A DNA stretch of 20,695 bases from a virus (IMGVR_UViG_3300007344_000336:1-20695), one strand, 5' to 3'. Counted from the stretch's first letter, positions 7,472 to 15,682 are shown. Notes: generated by a model from the letters alone, not told the origin. Program-made: numbers and translations.

Positions 7472-7825
7472 TTAATCTTCGATTTTTCCTTTTTCATATA
7501 AATTAATTTCTATTGGATAATATGTTTTTTCTTGTCTATCCCACTTTAATAAATTAAATCTACCGCCTGTTATATCTGCGACAATAGAGCACGCCACTCC
7601 AATTATTGCAGGATCTCCGGTTAATAATAAGTAATCTGTTTCTTTGTAATCTTTTAATAATTTTCTTAATTTAAAAATAAGAGGACCAGGAGATAATATA
7701 ATCTGAGAAAACTCTGGAAGAACTGTGACAATTTTACCATACTTTTGAGCACCCATAATATTAAATTTAGGGGCACCTGATCTAGTACCTGGTAATTCTT
7801 GTATAACGTAAACTGTGTTTTCCAT
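7472..7825 (-). CDS. conserved phage protein of unknown function (117 aa)
   Basis: A 117-aa soluble protein, MENTVYVIQELP at the start, with a hydrophobic strand-helix pattern and the stretch YLLLTGDPAIIGVACSIVADITGGRFNLLKWDR (starting near 84, given here in outline), ending in a charged tail. I recall similar proteins in uncultured marine phages, typically among replication genes, with no function. The frame could open at TTG 7840, but I chose ATG at 7825: the minus-strand -10 box lies at 7842-7847, so a transcript would begin near 7835 and miss the TTG. The leader would then be only about 10 nt. The gene faces away from the SNF2 gene across a shared promoter region. Confidence 0.75.
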   Translation of the reverse strand: MENTVYVIQELPGTRSGAPKFNIMGAQKYGKIVTVLPEFSQIILSPGPLIFKLRKLLKDYKETDYLLLTGDPAIIGVACSIVADITGGRFNLLKWDRQEKTYYPIEINLYEKGKIED

Positions 7826-7833
7826 ACTTTCGC

Positions 7834-7870
7834 TTGACAACTAAATACGTTTTATTGTATCTATTGTCAA
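7834..7870. promoter_or_regulatory. fully overlapping divergent promoters (117-aa gene left, SNF2 gene right)
   Basis: Plus strand: TTGACA at 7834-7839, followed after 17-18 nt by a weak -10 (GTATCT or TATCTA, 7857-7863). Minus strand: TTGACA at 7865-7870, 17-nt spacer, -10 TATTTA (7842-7847). The two -35 boxes form an inverted repeat (TTGACAA at 7834-7840 and TTGTCAA at 7864-7870), so the two promoters occupy the same DNA in opposite directions. The -35 boxes are perfect and the -10 boxes are weak, which leaves room for an activator. Confidence 0.5.
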
Positions 7871-7891
7871 TACAGAAAGAAGAATATTATT

Positions 7892-9325
7892 ATGAATTAT
7901 AAATTTAAAACTAAACCCTATGCACATCAAATTACTGCATTGGAAAAGTCATGGAATAAAGAAGCATTTGCATACTTTATGGAAATGGGAACAGGTAAAT
8001 CTAAAGTTCTTATTGATAACATTGCTATGCTTTATGATAAAGGCAAAATAAATGGGGCACTTATTATAGCACCAAAAGGAGTTTATCAAAACTGGTTTGA
8101 TATAGAAATTCCTAATCATATGGCTAGCCATGTAGAAAAAGATGTAGTATTATGGCGCGCCGCAATTAATAAAAAACAACAAACTGAACTCAATAAATTA
8201 TTTGAGTCCACAGAAAAACTCCATATCCTTGTCATGAACGTAGAAGCTTTTTCTAGTGAAAAAGGTTTGAAGTTTGCATCTAAATTTTTAAGTTGTCATA
8301 ATACTTTAATGGCCATAGATGAATCTACTACTATTAAAAATCCAGAAGCTAAAAGAACAAAAGCTATTGTTGGTTTAGGTAGACATGCTAAATATAGAAG
8401 AATACTAACAGGGTCTCCTGTAACTAAATCACCTTTAGATTTATATAAACAATGTGAATTTTTAGATGAAGGTCTGTTAGATTTTACTTCTTACTATGCA
8501 TTTAGGACTAGATACGCCATAATGAAATCTGCAAATTTTGGTGGTCGTTCTGTTCAAATAATTGTTGGATATAAAAACTTAGCTGAGTTATCAGAAAGAA
8601 TAGAAAAGTTTTCTTACCGTGTCTTAAAAGAAGATTGTTTAGATTTACCTGATTATACTTTCATGAAAAGAATTATTCAGCTATCTCCCGAACAACAAAA
8701 AATATATTATCAAATGAAACAAATTGCTTTAGCACAATTAGATGGAAAGTTAATGACAACTGCTACTGCTTTAGTCCAACTCATGAGACTACATCAAATT
8801 ACTTGTGGTCACTTTACTGCCGATGATGGAACCATAAAAGATATTAAAAATGAAAGATTAAGTACATTAATGGATATCTTAAAAGAAGTAGAAAACAAAG
8901 CGGTGATATGGGCTCATTATAAACATGATATTAAAGCTATTGTTGAAGCTATAGAAAAAGAATACGGGAAAGATTCTTATGTTACTTACTATGGAGAAAC
9001 TCCTTTTGAAGAACGTCAAGGTAATATTAAAAAAATACAAGACCCCAATAGTCCAGTGCGATTTATAATAGGCACACCACAAACTGGTGGTTATGGAATA
9101 ACTTTGACAGAAGCTAATACCATGATTTATTATTCTAATGGATATGATTTAGAGAAAAGAACTCAATCAGAAGCTAGGATAAATAGAGCAGGTCAAAAAC
9201 GTAAAATGACTTATATAGATATTATCGCTCAAGATACAGTAGATGAAAAAATCGTAAAAGCATTAGTTAAAAAAATGGACATAGCTAATGAAATTATGAA
9301 TGAAGATATGAAGGACTGGCTCTAA
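7892..9325 (+). CDS. SNF2-like superfamily 2 DNA helicase/translocase
   Basis: A 477-aa SF2 protein. Motif I is EMGTGKSK (31-38), motif Ia around LIIAPKGVYQNW (57-68), and motif II AIDESTTIKNP (141-151), with DEST in place of DEAH. Motif III is LTGSPVTKSP (172-181). The C-terminal RecA fold has AVIWAHYKHD (337-346), TPQTGGYGITLTEA (395-408) and motif VI QSEARINRAGQKRKM (425-439), the SNF2 arginine-finger region. All catalytic motifs are present. No nuclease or methylase domain is fused. It may remodel replication forks or protein-DNA complexes; stand-alone phage copies have no settled role. It is the only plus-strand gene, with its own promoter and terminator, which suggests separate regulation or later acquisition. 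Its Shine-Dalgarno is weak (AAGAAG). Confidence 0.93.
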   Translation: MNYKFKTKPYAHQITALEKSWNKEAFAYFMEMGTGKSKVLIDNIAMLYDKGKINGALIIAPKGVYQNWFDIEIPNHMASHVEKDVVLWRAAINKKQQTELNKLFESTEKLHILVMNVEAFSSEKGLKFASKFLSCHNTLMAIDESTTIKNPEAKRTKAIVGLGRHAKYRRILTGSPVTKSPLDLYKQCEFLDEGLLDFTSYYAFRTRYAIMKSANFGGRSVQIIVGYKNLAELSERIEKFSYRVLKEDCLDLPDYTFMKRIIQLSPEQQKIYYQMKQIALAQLDGKLMTTATALVQLMRLHQITCGHFTADDGTIKDIKNERLSTLMDILKEVENKAVIWAHYKHDIKAIVEAIEKEYGKDSYVTYYGETPFEERQGNIKKIQDPNSPVRFIIGTPQTGGYGITLTEANTMIYYSNGYDLEKRTQSEARINRAGQKRKMTYIDIIAQDTVDEKIVKALVKKMDIANEIMNEDMKDWL

Positions 9326-9347
9326 GGAATATCTTTATAGGAAAGAA

Positions 9348-9374
9348 AAGAGTGGGAAATAAATTCCCACTCTT
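9348..9374. terminator. bidirectional intrinsic terminator between convergent genes
   Basis: An 11-bp perfect stem (AAGAGTGGGAA at 9348-9358 with TTCCCACTCTT at 9364-9374) and a 5-nt loop. It lies 22 nt past the SNF2 stop and 18 nt past the hsp20 stop. On the minus strand the stem runs into a T-rich tail (CTTTTCTTTCC), and on the plus strand into TCTTCGTTG, so it should stop transcription from both sides, better for hsp20. Confidence 0.85.
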
Positions 9375-9392
9375 CTTCGTTGTACGGAAACA

Positions 9393-9800
9393 TTATTTAA
9401 TATCTACCTTCTGAGAATTTCTCTCAACTTCTTTGATACCAAATTGGATCTTCAACATTCCATCTTCCATTTTAGCTTCATCTACAATAGCTTCATTGGG
9501 TAATGAAAATTGTTTGAAGAAAGATTTAGTTGATAAACCTTTTTGTACATAGTCAACTGCTGCGTCGTCTACTTTTCCTTCAATAGTTAGAACACCATCA
9601 TTAACTTCTACAAGAACATTTTCTTTCTTGAAGCCAGCTAATCCTAATTCCAAACCATATTTACCTTTAGAATATTTCACAACATTCCAAAAAGGAAAAC
9701 CAGTTACTTTTGACCAAGAATCAAAAACGCCATCAAAGACATCTAATCCTTTGTTAAATAATTGTTTATGTACTGAATTTATTAAATCAAAACTTGTCAT
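9393..9800 (-). CDS. small heat shock protein, Hsp20/alpha-crystallin family
   Basis: A 135-aa ATP-independent holdase-type chaperone. The N-terminal arm (1-42) is hydrophobic and aromatic (VFDGVFDSW, FPFW), as usual for substrate binding. The alpha-crystallin domain (about 43-123) shows ELGLAGFKKENVLVEVNDG (51-69), LTIEGK (71-76) and KMEDGMLKIQFG (110-121), the last being the family's conserved A-x-x-x-n-G-v-L strand. A V-x-I motif (VDI, about 132-134) near the C-terminus matches the oligomerisation I-x-I motif. The Shine-Dalgarno AAGGAG (9807-9812) is 6 nt from the ATG. It has its own promoter and is the last gene of the leftward virion-side block. In marine phages Hsp20 is thought to aid virion folding; here that is inference. 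Confidence 0.95.
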   Translation of the reverse strand: MTSFDLINSVHKQLFNKGLDVFDGVFDSWSKVTGFPFWNVVKYSKGKYGLELGLAGFKKENVLVEVNDGVLTIEGKVDDAAVDYVQKGLSTKSFFKQFSLPNEAIVDEAKMEDGMLKIQFGIKEVERNSQKVDIK

Positions 9801-9856
9801 ATACTACTCCTTTGTTAAATTAAGCAAGTTAGTTGGCCGATCACATTATCGCACCA
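9801..9856 (-). promoter_or_regulatory. hsp20 5' leader, candidate ROSE-like RNA thermometer
   Basis: From the predicted start near 9856 the leader is about 55 nt. It contains UUGCU (9823-9827 on the minus strand) upstream of the Shine-Dalgarno AAGGAG (9807-9812). UUGCU opposite AGGAG reproduces the anti-SD pairing of ROSE thermometers, including the internal G-G. A second small stem (CGAT/ATCG, loop AAUGUG) lies at about 9838-9851. A competing hairpin, UUG-C-UUA with UAACAA, would instead expose the SD, so the assignment is tentative. Confidence 0.3.
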
Positions 9857-9862
9857 ATATGC

Positions 9863-9892
9863 AATATATGGGGGGTACCTGGGTATTGTCAA
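9863..9892 (-). promoter_or_regulatory. sigma-70-like promoter for hsp20
   Basis: Minus strand: perfect -35 TTGACA (9887-9892), 18-nt spacer, -10 TATATT (9863-9868, five of six consensus bases). The spacer is unusually GC-rich and includes the palindrome GGTACC (9874-9879). It lies in the 134-nt gap between the speD-like and hsp20 genes, the longest gap in the window, and gives hsp20 independent expression. Confidence 0.68.
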
Positions 9893-9934
9893 GGGGTGAT
9901 TTCGTTAATCTACGGGCTTCTATGAAAGACTTTT

Positions 9935-10516
9935 TTAAAGATTTTTCCTTGGAATTTGGATATGAGCCAAAACTTTCCCTTTGTTAGGACCTTCTTTAAT
10001 AGTGTATCCAGAACCATCTTTATTGATATCAACTTCTTTTCTATTCTTTAATAATAGTTTTTCTTTTGCTTCTTTTTCTTTTCTGTTGTGGTTTTGCACA
10101 ACTAAATCTTTTAATCTATCTTTGTATACATGGTATCCACCTGAGATATCTTTTAATTCATTTTCTCTATCTAAAAATTTATATTCTATTTTAACAACAT
10201 CAAAATCTTTTTGTATTAATCTACAAATTTGTTCTGCATCAAACTCACCACAAGAATATACATCAAATTGCATTAATGCTGGAGATGGTTCATCCCAAAC
10301 ATGCATGACAATATGTGAAGTTTCTATGATAGCAGCTCCTGTGATACCTCTATTACCTGGCACATCATGATAAATAACATAAGGACCCATTAATACTTTC
10401 ATATTAATATATTTAATAAAATCTTCTAACCACTTAGTTAAAAATTCTGGATTCATAGGTGGGCTGATTGCTTCAGCACGAACAATAAGGTGTTTATGTA
10501 CAAGTATTTCTTTCAT
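9935..10516 (-). CDS. speD: SpeD-family pyruvoyl-dependent decarboxylase (AdoMetDC-like) with C-terminal extension
   Basis: A 193-aa protein. Residues 1-127 match the prokaryotic class 1b S-adenosylmethionine decarboxylase fold: GPYVIYHDVPGNRGITG (44-60), then IIETSHIVMHVW (63-74), then FDVYSCGEF (84-92). By alignment to the T. maritima enzyme, Ser67 should become the pyruvoyl group, with His72 and Cys89 as the catalytic pair. The residue before the cleavage Ser is Thr rather than the usual Glu. Canonical enzymes make decarboxylated AdoMet for spermidine synthesis, but related SpeD proteins have switched to arginine or ornithine decarboxylation, so substrate is uncertain. A Lys-rich tail of about 65 residues (128-193) contains DINKDGSGYTIK (163-174), which resembles a Ca-binding loop. 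It lies 11 nt after the XhlA-like gene. Confidence 0.88.
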   Translation of the reverse strand: MKEILVHKHLIVRAEAISPPMNPEFLTKWLEDFIKYINMKVLMGPYVIYHDVPGNRGITGAAIIETSHIVMHVWDEPSPALMQFDVYSCGEFDAEQICRLIQKDFDVVKIEYKFLDRENELKDISGGYHVYKDRLKDLVVQNHNRKEKEAKEKLLLKNRKEVDINKDGSGYTIKEGPNKGKVLAHIQIPRKNL

Positions 10517-10527
10517 AACAAATAACT

Positions 10528-10746
10528 CTATCTAAGGTTTTCAATGATAGCAACTACACCACTAATAAGTGCACCTACTAAAACGTATAATAATTTATCT
10601 ACTTTACCGTGAATTTTTTCTATATCGTTATGAATATGTTTTTGTGTACAGCGGATACTATCTACATCACGTTTCACACCAGTGACATGACCATATAAAG
10701 CTATGATATGTTCTCCTGTTGTTTGTGCTTTTTTACCGTTTGCCAT
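10528..10746 (-). CDS. XhlA-like membrane protein, possible holin-associated
   Basis: A 72-aa protein. Residues about 12-50 form a charged helix with heptad spacing (VKRDVDSIRCTQKHIHNDIEKIHGKVDKL), followed by one C-terminal hydrophobic segment (about 51-68) and the tail ENLR. This is the organisation of XhlA/haemolysin-type phage proteins, which work with holins and endolysins in some phages. Its position between the virion genes and the speD/hsp20 pair fits a late function. The ATG lies 4 nt after the stop of the 231-aa gene. No endolysin or second holin gene is visible in the window, so lysis is a possibility rather than a conclusion; a virion membrane-contact role is also possible. Confidence 0.5.
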   Translation of the reverse strand: MANGKKAQTTGEHIIALYGHVTGVKRDVDSIRCTQKHIHNDIEKIHGKVDKLLYVLVGALISGVVAIIENLR

Positions 10747-10750
10747 AATA

Positions 10751-11446
10751 TTACCTTAATAAACTAACCAGTCCCCCTTGTAAATACCCTGCTCTACCAC
10801 CTGTTGCCATTTTAGGGAAGTATTTATTTGCAAAATCAATTAAACCTAAACCTGTGCCGGCTTCTCCACCAGCATTATCATACATTTCCTGAACCGTGAT
10901 CCAATAGTCTTGACCATCCGAACCATTTGAAAAACCAACTCTTCCGCCTTTTGCGAAAGAACCACCTGTATCACCACTATCATTAGCCCCTGCTGCACTT
11001 GCAGCAGCTGCGCCTGCAGCTCCACCTGCGGAAGCATCTGCTCCAACAGATTGAGAATTAACATCATCTACACCATGAGTAGGACCAGAAGTCATACCAG
11101 CTACAGAATCAACTCCATAACCTTCTGTTCTTCCTCCAATTCCTCTTCCTATTCCCATAGCATCCATTGCTCTCTCTGCAAGACTTAAACCTGTCGTGGT
11201 CCGTGATGCAAGATTTGCAACACCTGCAATAGGGTTTAAAGCTAAACTTACCATGTCCATCATTGTTGGTTGAAATGTACTTGGTACTCCCGTTGGAGTA
11301 GTTGTAGTAGTTGTTGTGCTATCTCCAGTACTCGCAACACTTGGTTGGATTTGTAAAGACCCAATACCTTGTACAGGAGCTAATGCATTAACTCCAGCGT
11401 AAGGATTTTGTAAATAACTTTGATATATTTCGCTAAATGTTGCCAT
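10751..11446 (-). CDS. Gly/Ala-rich phage protein with two GGRxGY motifs (231 aa)
   Basis: A low-complexity-rich protein of 231 aa. It has a short helical N-terminus, a Thr run (44-50), an aliphatic segment (about 62-80), a Gly-rich stretch (100-122) and an Ala/Gly tract (about 139-155). A compact C-terminal part follows, with FAKGGRVGF (164-172), YWITVQEMYDNAG (181-193), LGLIDFANKYFPKM (about 200-213) and MATGGRAGY (213-221). The GGRxG[YF] motif recurs in the 549- and 612-aa proteins, which links all three to one virion or assembly system. It starts 6 nt after the stop of the 1409-aa gene, whose end supplies a GGATAA ribosome site. I recall similar proteins only from marine phage genomes; function unknown. 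Confidence 0.7.
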   Translation of the reverse strand: MATFSEIYQSYLQNPYAGVNALAPVQGIGSLQIQPSVASTGDSTTTTTTTPTGVPSTFQPTMMDMVSLALNPIAGVANLASRTTTGLSLAERAMDAMGIGRGIGGRTEGYGVDSVAGMTSGPTHGVDDVNSQSVGADASAGGAAGAAAASAAGANDSGDTGGSFAKGGRVGFSNGSDGQDYWITVQEMYDNAGGEAGTGLGLIDFANKYFPKMATGGRAGYLQGGLVSLLR

Positions 11447-11452
11447 ATTTCA

Positions 11453-14400
11453 TTATCCAAATAATATATTATAACGTTCTCCCAGTGGAAGGCTAGCTAA
11501 ATTTTGTTGTGTTGGAGGCGCGCTTACTACCTGAGCATTAACAGGAGTTCCAGAAACCTGTGAAGGTAACTCAGGTTTAGGTGTTTGAGTTTGTGGTACT
11601 ACCGTAGTTGGCCTAATTAATTCCCTAGCTTGTTTTACTCCAGGGGTTAAAATTTCATCAATCGTAAGTTCTAAAGTTTCAACAGGACTATCTAAACTAA
11701 ATCCTTCTAAATCAAATTTTAAATCATCAAATATTTCTAAAACATTCTCTACTTGATTTTCAAATTTAGCAGCAGCAATAGGGTTTTCTTTATCTAATCG
11801 TTCTATTAAACTATCAAATCCTTTTTGACTTACTCCACGTATTTTAAAACTACCCTCTAATAGATCTTTACTAGTTGATTTTGTTAATCTTTGTTTTAAT
11901 AAATCTCCCATTTCTGTATCCTCAATACCTAAACGGGTAGCATCTTGTATTGTAGTAAACATTCTTTTTTGACTAATAAAACTTTCCAATAAAAACTGTT
12001 TATAAGATGCTATTTTTTCTTCAGGTGAATTAGCTGCATTGTAGATAGATCTTGAAAATTTACTATTAATATTTTGTCCATCTCTTTGAAAAGAATTAAT
12101 AATAAAAGGCATACTAGCTAAAGGTTTAGCTTCTTCTACACGTAACCCAGTCATTAAAGTAGTTAATTCAGTAGCTCCATCTCTCATGGTTCCTGTGTCT
12201 GTAAATTGTTGAGTAGCCCCTTGCCATACTCTAGTAGCAGAAGTAACAGCACCTGGAGTTAATCCTCCTAAAACATGTTCTATACTTTTAGTGATTTTTA
12301 CATCAGGAGAATCGTTTTCATAATAAATAGTTTTTCCGCTAGAGGTTTTACCTCCTCTTCCATAAGGAACTACATCTGTTACTCTTTCTGTACCAATAGA
12401 TTCAGATACAAAAGGAGAAATAAATTCAGTTAAGGCCCCTTGTCTACCTTGACCACCTAACATTCCTCCAAATAAAGCATTCATAACAATAGTGTCCACT
12501 GAATCTTTATTTAATTTACCATCTGCAAAATTTCTAAAAATAGCATTTACAGGAACTACTAAAGAATCATAAGGATTAGAATATGAAAAATTAAAATATT
12601 TAAAATTTCCTTTATCATCTGGTTTACTTAATGGAATTAGGGTTGAGTTTTTTTGATAAGGAGCAGAGAAAGATCTTTGGAAAGATTCCATTTGTTCTGG
12701 AGTCACACCCGTTATATGTTCTGCTGTTTTCTGTATAACAGTACCAGCGCCACCTAACACTGTAGAAACACCTAATAATCTTTTAGCACCCATTTGTCTA
12801 ATTAAAGGATTAGTACTTGTAAGTTCTCTAGCCCCGAAAGAAATAATATTAGCAGTAGTTCTTAATATCTCAGCCGGAAAGGCTATAAAATTACCTATAG
12901 GTAAATCTCTTATATTTTCAATAATACGAGGAACCTTACTATATGTAGGCATTGTATTGGTTACGATTTCCGCTGACATTTCTTCTAACATGTCTTTAAT
13001 ATTTTTTTTACGGTATCCACCTTCAGCAAAAATATTATCTGTGTTAAATTCTTTTTTTAAAACATCTCTGTAGTAATCTTTAACTTGTTTTTCAAACTCA
13101 ACTGTTTTAGCTAATCCAGCTGCTTTTACTTTAGGGTCTGCACTTTTAGTCATTGCTATAATTTCATCTGGATTACCAAAAGATGTTCTTAAAGCTCCTT
13201 GATAAAAATCATCTGCATAAATTTTCCAATAGTTATCTGCTCCTTGGTAAATAGATGTAAGTCTTTTCATTTGAGGTAATTCCATCATTTGTTCGTAACT
13301 TATTCCAGATGTTTGAGCTTTTTTCATAACCGCTCTAATATCTCCAAGGGCTACGTTTTGATCAATAACACCTCTTGATATTAAATTTTCTAACTTAGCA
13401 ATTTGTTCTACACTTCCTCTAGCAGAACCTAAAACATCATTAGATATAAGTCTCCAAGCATCTTTAAATCCTATCTTTCCTCCTATCAAACCATTGGCCA
13501 AAGCAAAGAAAGATGCAGTAGTAAAGTTTCTAACTTGAGTAGTAGGAGATAAAATTGTTTTACTAACCTGAGCCGCTGCTTTTAAATTCATATATGCTTT
13601 GTAAAAAGGTAATTTATATAGATTACTCGTTGCAGTTGGACTTTGCATAATAGCATCTGCAATTTCTGGTAAAGCAAATACTTGATCATCTTTAAGACCG
13701 CTAAACAAAATACTTTCATTAACTAAGGTCTTAGGACCACCTTGAGCTACAATAGGTTTTAAAGCAACTTTACCTATACTTCTAGCATCGGCTGCTTTTC
13801 TCCCTTGTACTAACCAACCATCTTTCAATCCTTGTTCTAGTGTATAGTCAGCAGCTTTTCTACTCATGTATTGTTCTGATTGAAATAATACAGTGTCCAT
13901 CACTGATCTTTTTAAATCAGAGACAGGTACATCAATCATCTTACCTGTTTGTATATCTTTAATTTGACTTCCTTTAGGAACAGAAAATAAATCTTGAATT
14001 CTTTTATCTAATAAACTTTCACCCGGTTTTACTTTAGTTGCATCTACTACAGTACGTTCAGATATACCTTTAAATGTAGTACGTAGATCACCTGCTGCAT
14101 CTGAATTAATCGCATATGATTTCAAAGCTAACATTTCTGTTTTAGCTTGTTCATCTACCAATCTATTATATACTTTTGTGTATTTTTCCCCTGAAGAAAC
14201 TCCTGTTTCTTTCAATGCTTTTGCAGCTATTTCTTTAGTAGATATGTCGCTGCTTAAAATTTTTTCTTTAAAAAATCCTACGGCTTTTTCTTCTTTTGTA
14301 GGATCGAATTTAAAATAAGGATTTCTAAACCCTGGTAATATTTGTTGAGCTCTTGTTTTAAAATCTAAAGCAACTTCTCCTTTAAAATCTAAAGTAGAAG

Positions 14401-15682
14401 CATAATTAGTAAGTCTTTTATCAATAGCATCTATTTTATTTTTTGCTCTTAAAGCATCTTTTCTAACCCTTGGATCTAAACTTAAAAAGGTTTCTTTAAA
14501 TTCTTGAGGTTGAGTTTTTTTATCTAATTTAAAGAAATTAAATACTTTATTGTTTTCTGCTTGTATGTAAGGTAAACTTTCTCCCTTATCAAAAAGTTTA
14601 AATTTATATCCTTTTACTACTTCTACATTTTGTTCTTGTATTTTATCTAGAAGATTTCCAATTGTTTTTTCTTCAGCACTGATTTTACTTATGATATTTC
14701 TTTGAACGTCACGTAAAGGTCCTACAACACTATCATCCGTAAAGTTATCTTTCCATACACCCAATTTTCTCAATATTTTATTTTTAACATTACCTTCTGT
14801 AGGTAATTCTTTCCATGTTTGTATATTGGGTATACCTGTTTTTTTAAATCCTTCATCAACCAAAGCACCTGTTTTAATAACTGCTTGTTGTAATAAACTA
14901 GTTTCGTTTTTACCTACCACCGCACTAATTGCTTTACTGACAGGATAATCAATAGCTCTAATTAATTTACCAGCTACAGGAGCAGAATATTGAATAGGTT
15001 TAATAATTCCATATTTAGCACCTAATGTTAATGCAGTTGGTAATAAAGGAATAGCACCTCCTACTACAGAACCTTCAGCTCCAAATTTTAATTTTGTTTT
15101 TAATGTTTCAGAAGCTCTTTCACTTCCCTCTAATTCACTTACGTCTTTTTGTTCTGTGATTCCTAATATATCAGATAATGTTCCTTGCTCTGAAGTAGAA
15201 GCTACAATATCAGAAGCACCTCCAATAGCTCCAAAGTAACCAGCTCTTTTAGCAAGTTCCATTCCTTTAGCACTTGCAGAAGGTAAAGAAGATAACTTAG
15301 TCATTGTACTAAGATTTTTTAATTTTGAAATACCCCCTGCTATTTTTAAAGCAGCTCCCCCGGGAACACCAAATTGTGTTATAAAAGATGTAACTTCACC
15401 TAATCCTGTTTTAGTTTCAGGGGTTTTTAAAAAACCTTCACTAAAGATTTGATCTATTCCTTTTAATAAATTTGTATTACCTATATAGTCTATAGGAAGA
15501 GCACCTAGTTCTAACAAACCTCTGACTGCATTACTTAATCCTTTTGCAGGACCTGTAATTAAAACATCTTGTATATATTCACCTATCCCAACATCTCCAC
15601 CTCTAGCCGGAGTTATTTCTTCTTCAGCAGCTGTATTATTAGATTGAGATAACTGCATTAATTCTTCGAACGAAAGAGCCAT
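11453..15682 (-). CDS. giant internal virion / DNA-ejection-type protein (1409 aa)
   Basis: The largest gene. The sequence is helix-rich with Ala/Gly/Leu segments that could contact membrane: about 45-65, 100-118, 146-162, 201-225, 722-737 and 964-983. The motif SPTTQVRNFTTASFFALANG (712-731) resembles the T-x-x-RN-type element of phage 'large polyvalent' and internal virion proteins. PIGNFIAFPAEILRTT (about 928-943) is a second feature I associate with these. The tail (about 1350-1409) is Pro/Gln/Thr-rich and ends LGERYNILFG. I see no lysozyme or transglycosylase motif. By size and position it may be the counterpart of T7 gp16-type ejection proteins. Good Shine-Dalgarno AGGAGA overlaps the stop of the upstream 549-aa gene, 7-nt gap. 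Function by analogy. Confidence 0.62.
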   Translation of the reverse strand: MALSFEELMQLSQSNNTAAEEEITPARGGDVGIGEYIQDVLITGPAKGLSNAVRGLLELGALPIDYIGNTNLLKGIDQIFSEGFLKTPETKTGLGEVTSFITQFGVPGGAALKIAGGISKLKNLSTMTKLSSLPSASAKGMELAKRAGYFGAIGGASDIVASTSEQGTLSDILGITEQKDVSELEGSERASETLKTKLKFGAEGSVVGGAIPLLPTALTLGAKYGIIKPIQYSAPVAGKLIRAIDYPVSKAISAVVGKNETSLLQQAVIKTGALVDEGFKKTGIPNIQTWKELPTEGNVKNKILRKLGVWKDNFTDDSVVGPLRDVQRNIISKISAEEKTIGNLLDKIQEQNVEVVKGYKFKLFDKGESLPYIQAENNKVFNFFKLDKKTQPQEFKETFLSLDPRVRKDALRAKNKIDAIDKRLTNYASTLDFKGEVALDFKTRAQQILPGFRNPYFKFDPTKEEKAVGFFKEKILSSDISTKEIAAKALKETGVSSGEKYTKVYNRLVDEQAKTEMLALKSYAINSDAAGDLRTTFKGISERTVVDATKVKPGESLLDKRIQDLFSVPKGSQIKDIQTGKMIDVPVSDLKRSVMDTVLFQSEQYMSRKAADYTLEQGLKDGWLVQGRKAADARSIGKVALKPIVAQGGPKTLVNESILFSGLKDDQVFALPEIADAIMQSPTATSNLYKLPFYKAYMNLKAAAQVSKTILSPTTQVRNFTTASFFALANGLIGGKIGFKDAWRLISNDVLGSARGSVEQIAKLENLISRGVIDQNVALGDIRAVMKKAQTSGISYEQMMELPQMKRLTSIYQGADNYWKIYADDFYQGALRTSFGNPDEIIAMTKSADPKVKAAGLAKTVEFEKQVKDYYRDVLKKEFNTDNIFAEGGYRKKNIKDMLEEMSAEIVTNTMPTYSKVPRIIENIRDLPIGNFIAFPAEILRTTANIISFGARELTSTNPLIRQMGAKRLLGVSTVLGGAGTVIQKTAEHITGVTPEQMESFQRSFSAPYQKNSTLIPLSKPDDKGNFKYFNFSYSNPYDSLVVPVNAIFRNFADGKLNKDSVDTIVMNALFGGMLGGQGRQGALTEFISPFVSESIGTERVTDVVPYGRGGKTSSGKTIYYENDSPDVKITKSIEHVLGGLTPGAVTSATRVWQGATQQFTDTGTMRDGATELTTLMTGLRVEEAKPLASMPFIINSFQRDGQNINSKFSRSIYNAANSPEEKIASYKQFLLESFISQKRMFTTIQDATRLGIEDTEMGDLLKQRLTKSTSKDLLEGSFKIRGVSQKGFDSLIERLDKENPIAAAKFENQVENVLEIFDDLKFDLEGFSLDSPVETLELTIDEILTPGVKQARELIRPTTVVPQTQTPKPELPSQVSGTPVNAQVVSAPPTQQNLASLPLGERYNILFG

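Noticed and set aside
7826-7840. TTG start (7840) giving a 122-aa version of the 117-aa protein
   Set aside because: The TTG lies inside the predicted promoter, upstream of the likely transcript start, with no ribosome site. ATG 7825 is preferred.
9628-9987. Plus-strand open frame of 119 codons over the hsp20/speD gap
   Set aside because: It lies mostly antisense to hsp20 and runs through the hsp20 promoter and leader, with no ribosome site or recognisable domain. Treated as a chance frame.
11280-11320. Simple repeat of GTAGTT-like triplets
   Set aside because: It is the codon run for the Thr tract of the 231-aa protein, ordinary low complexity rather than a separate element.
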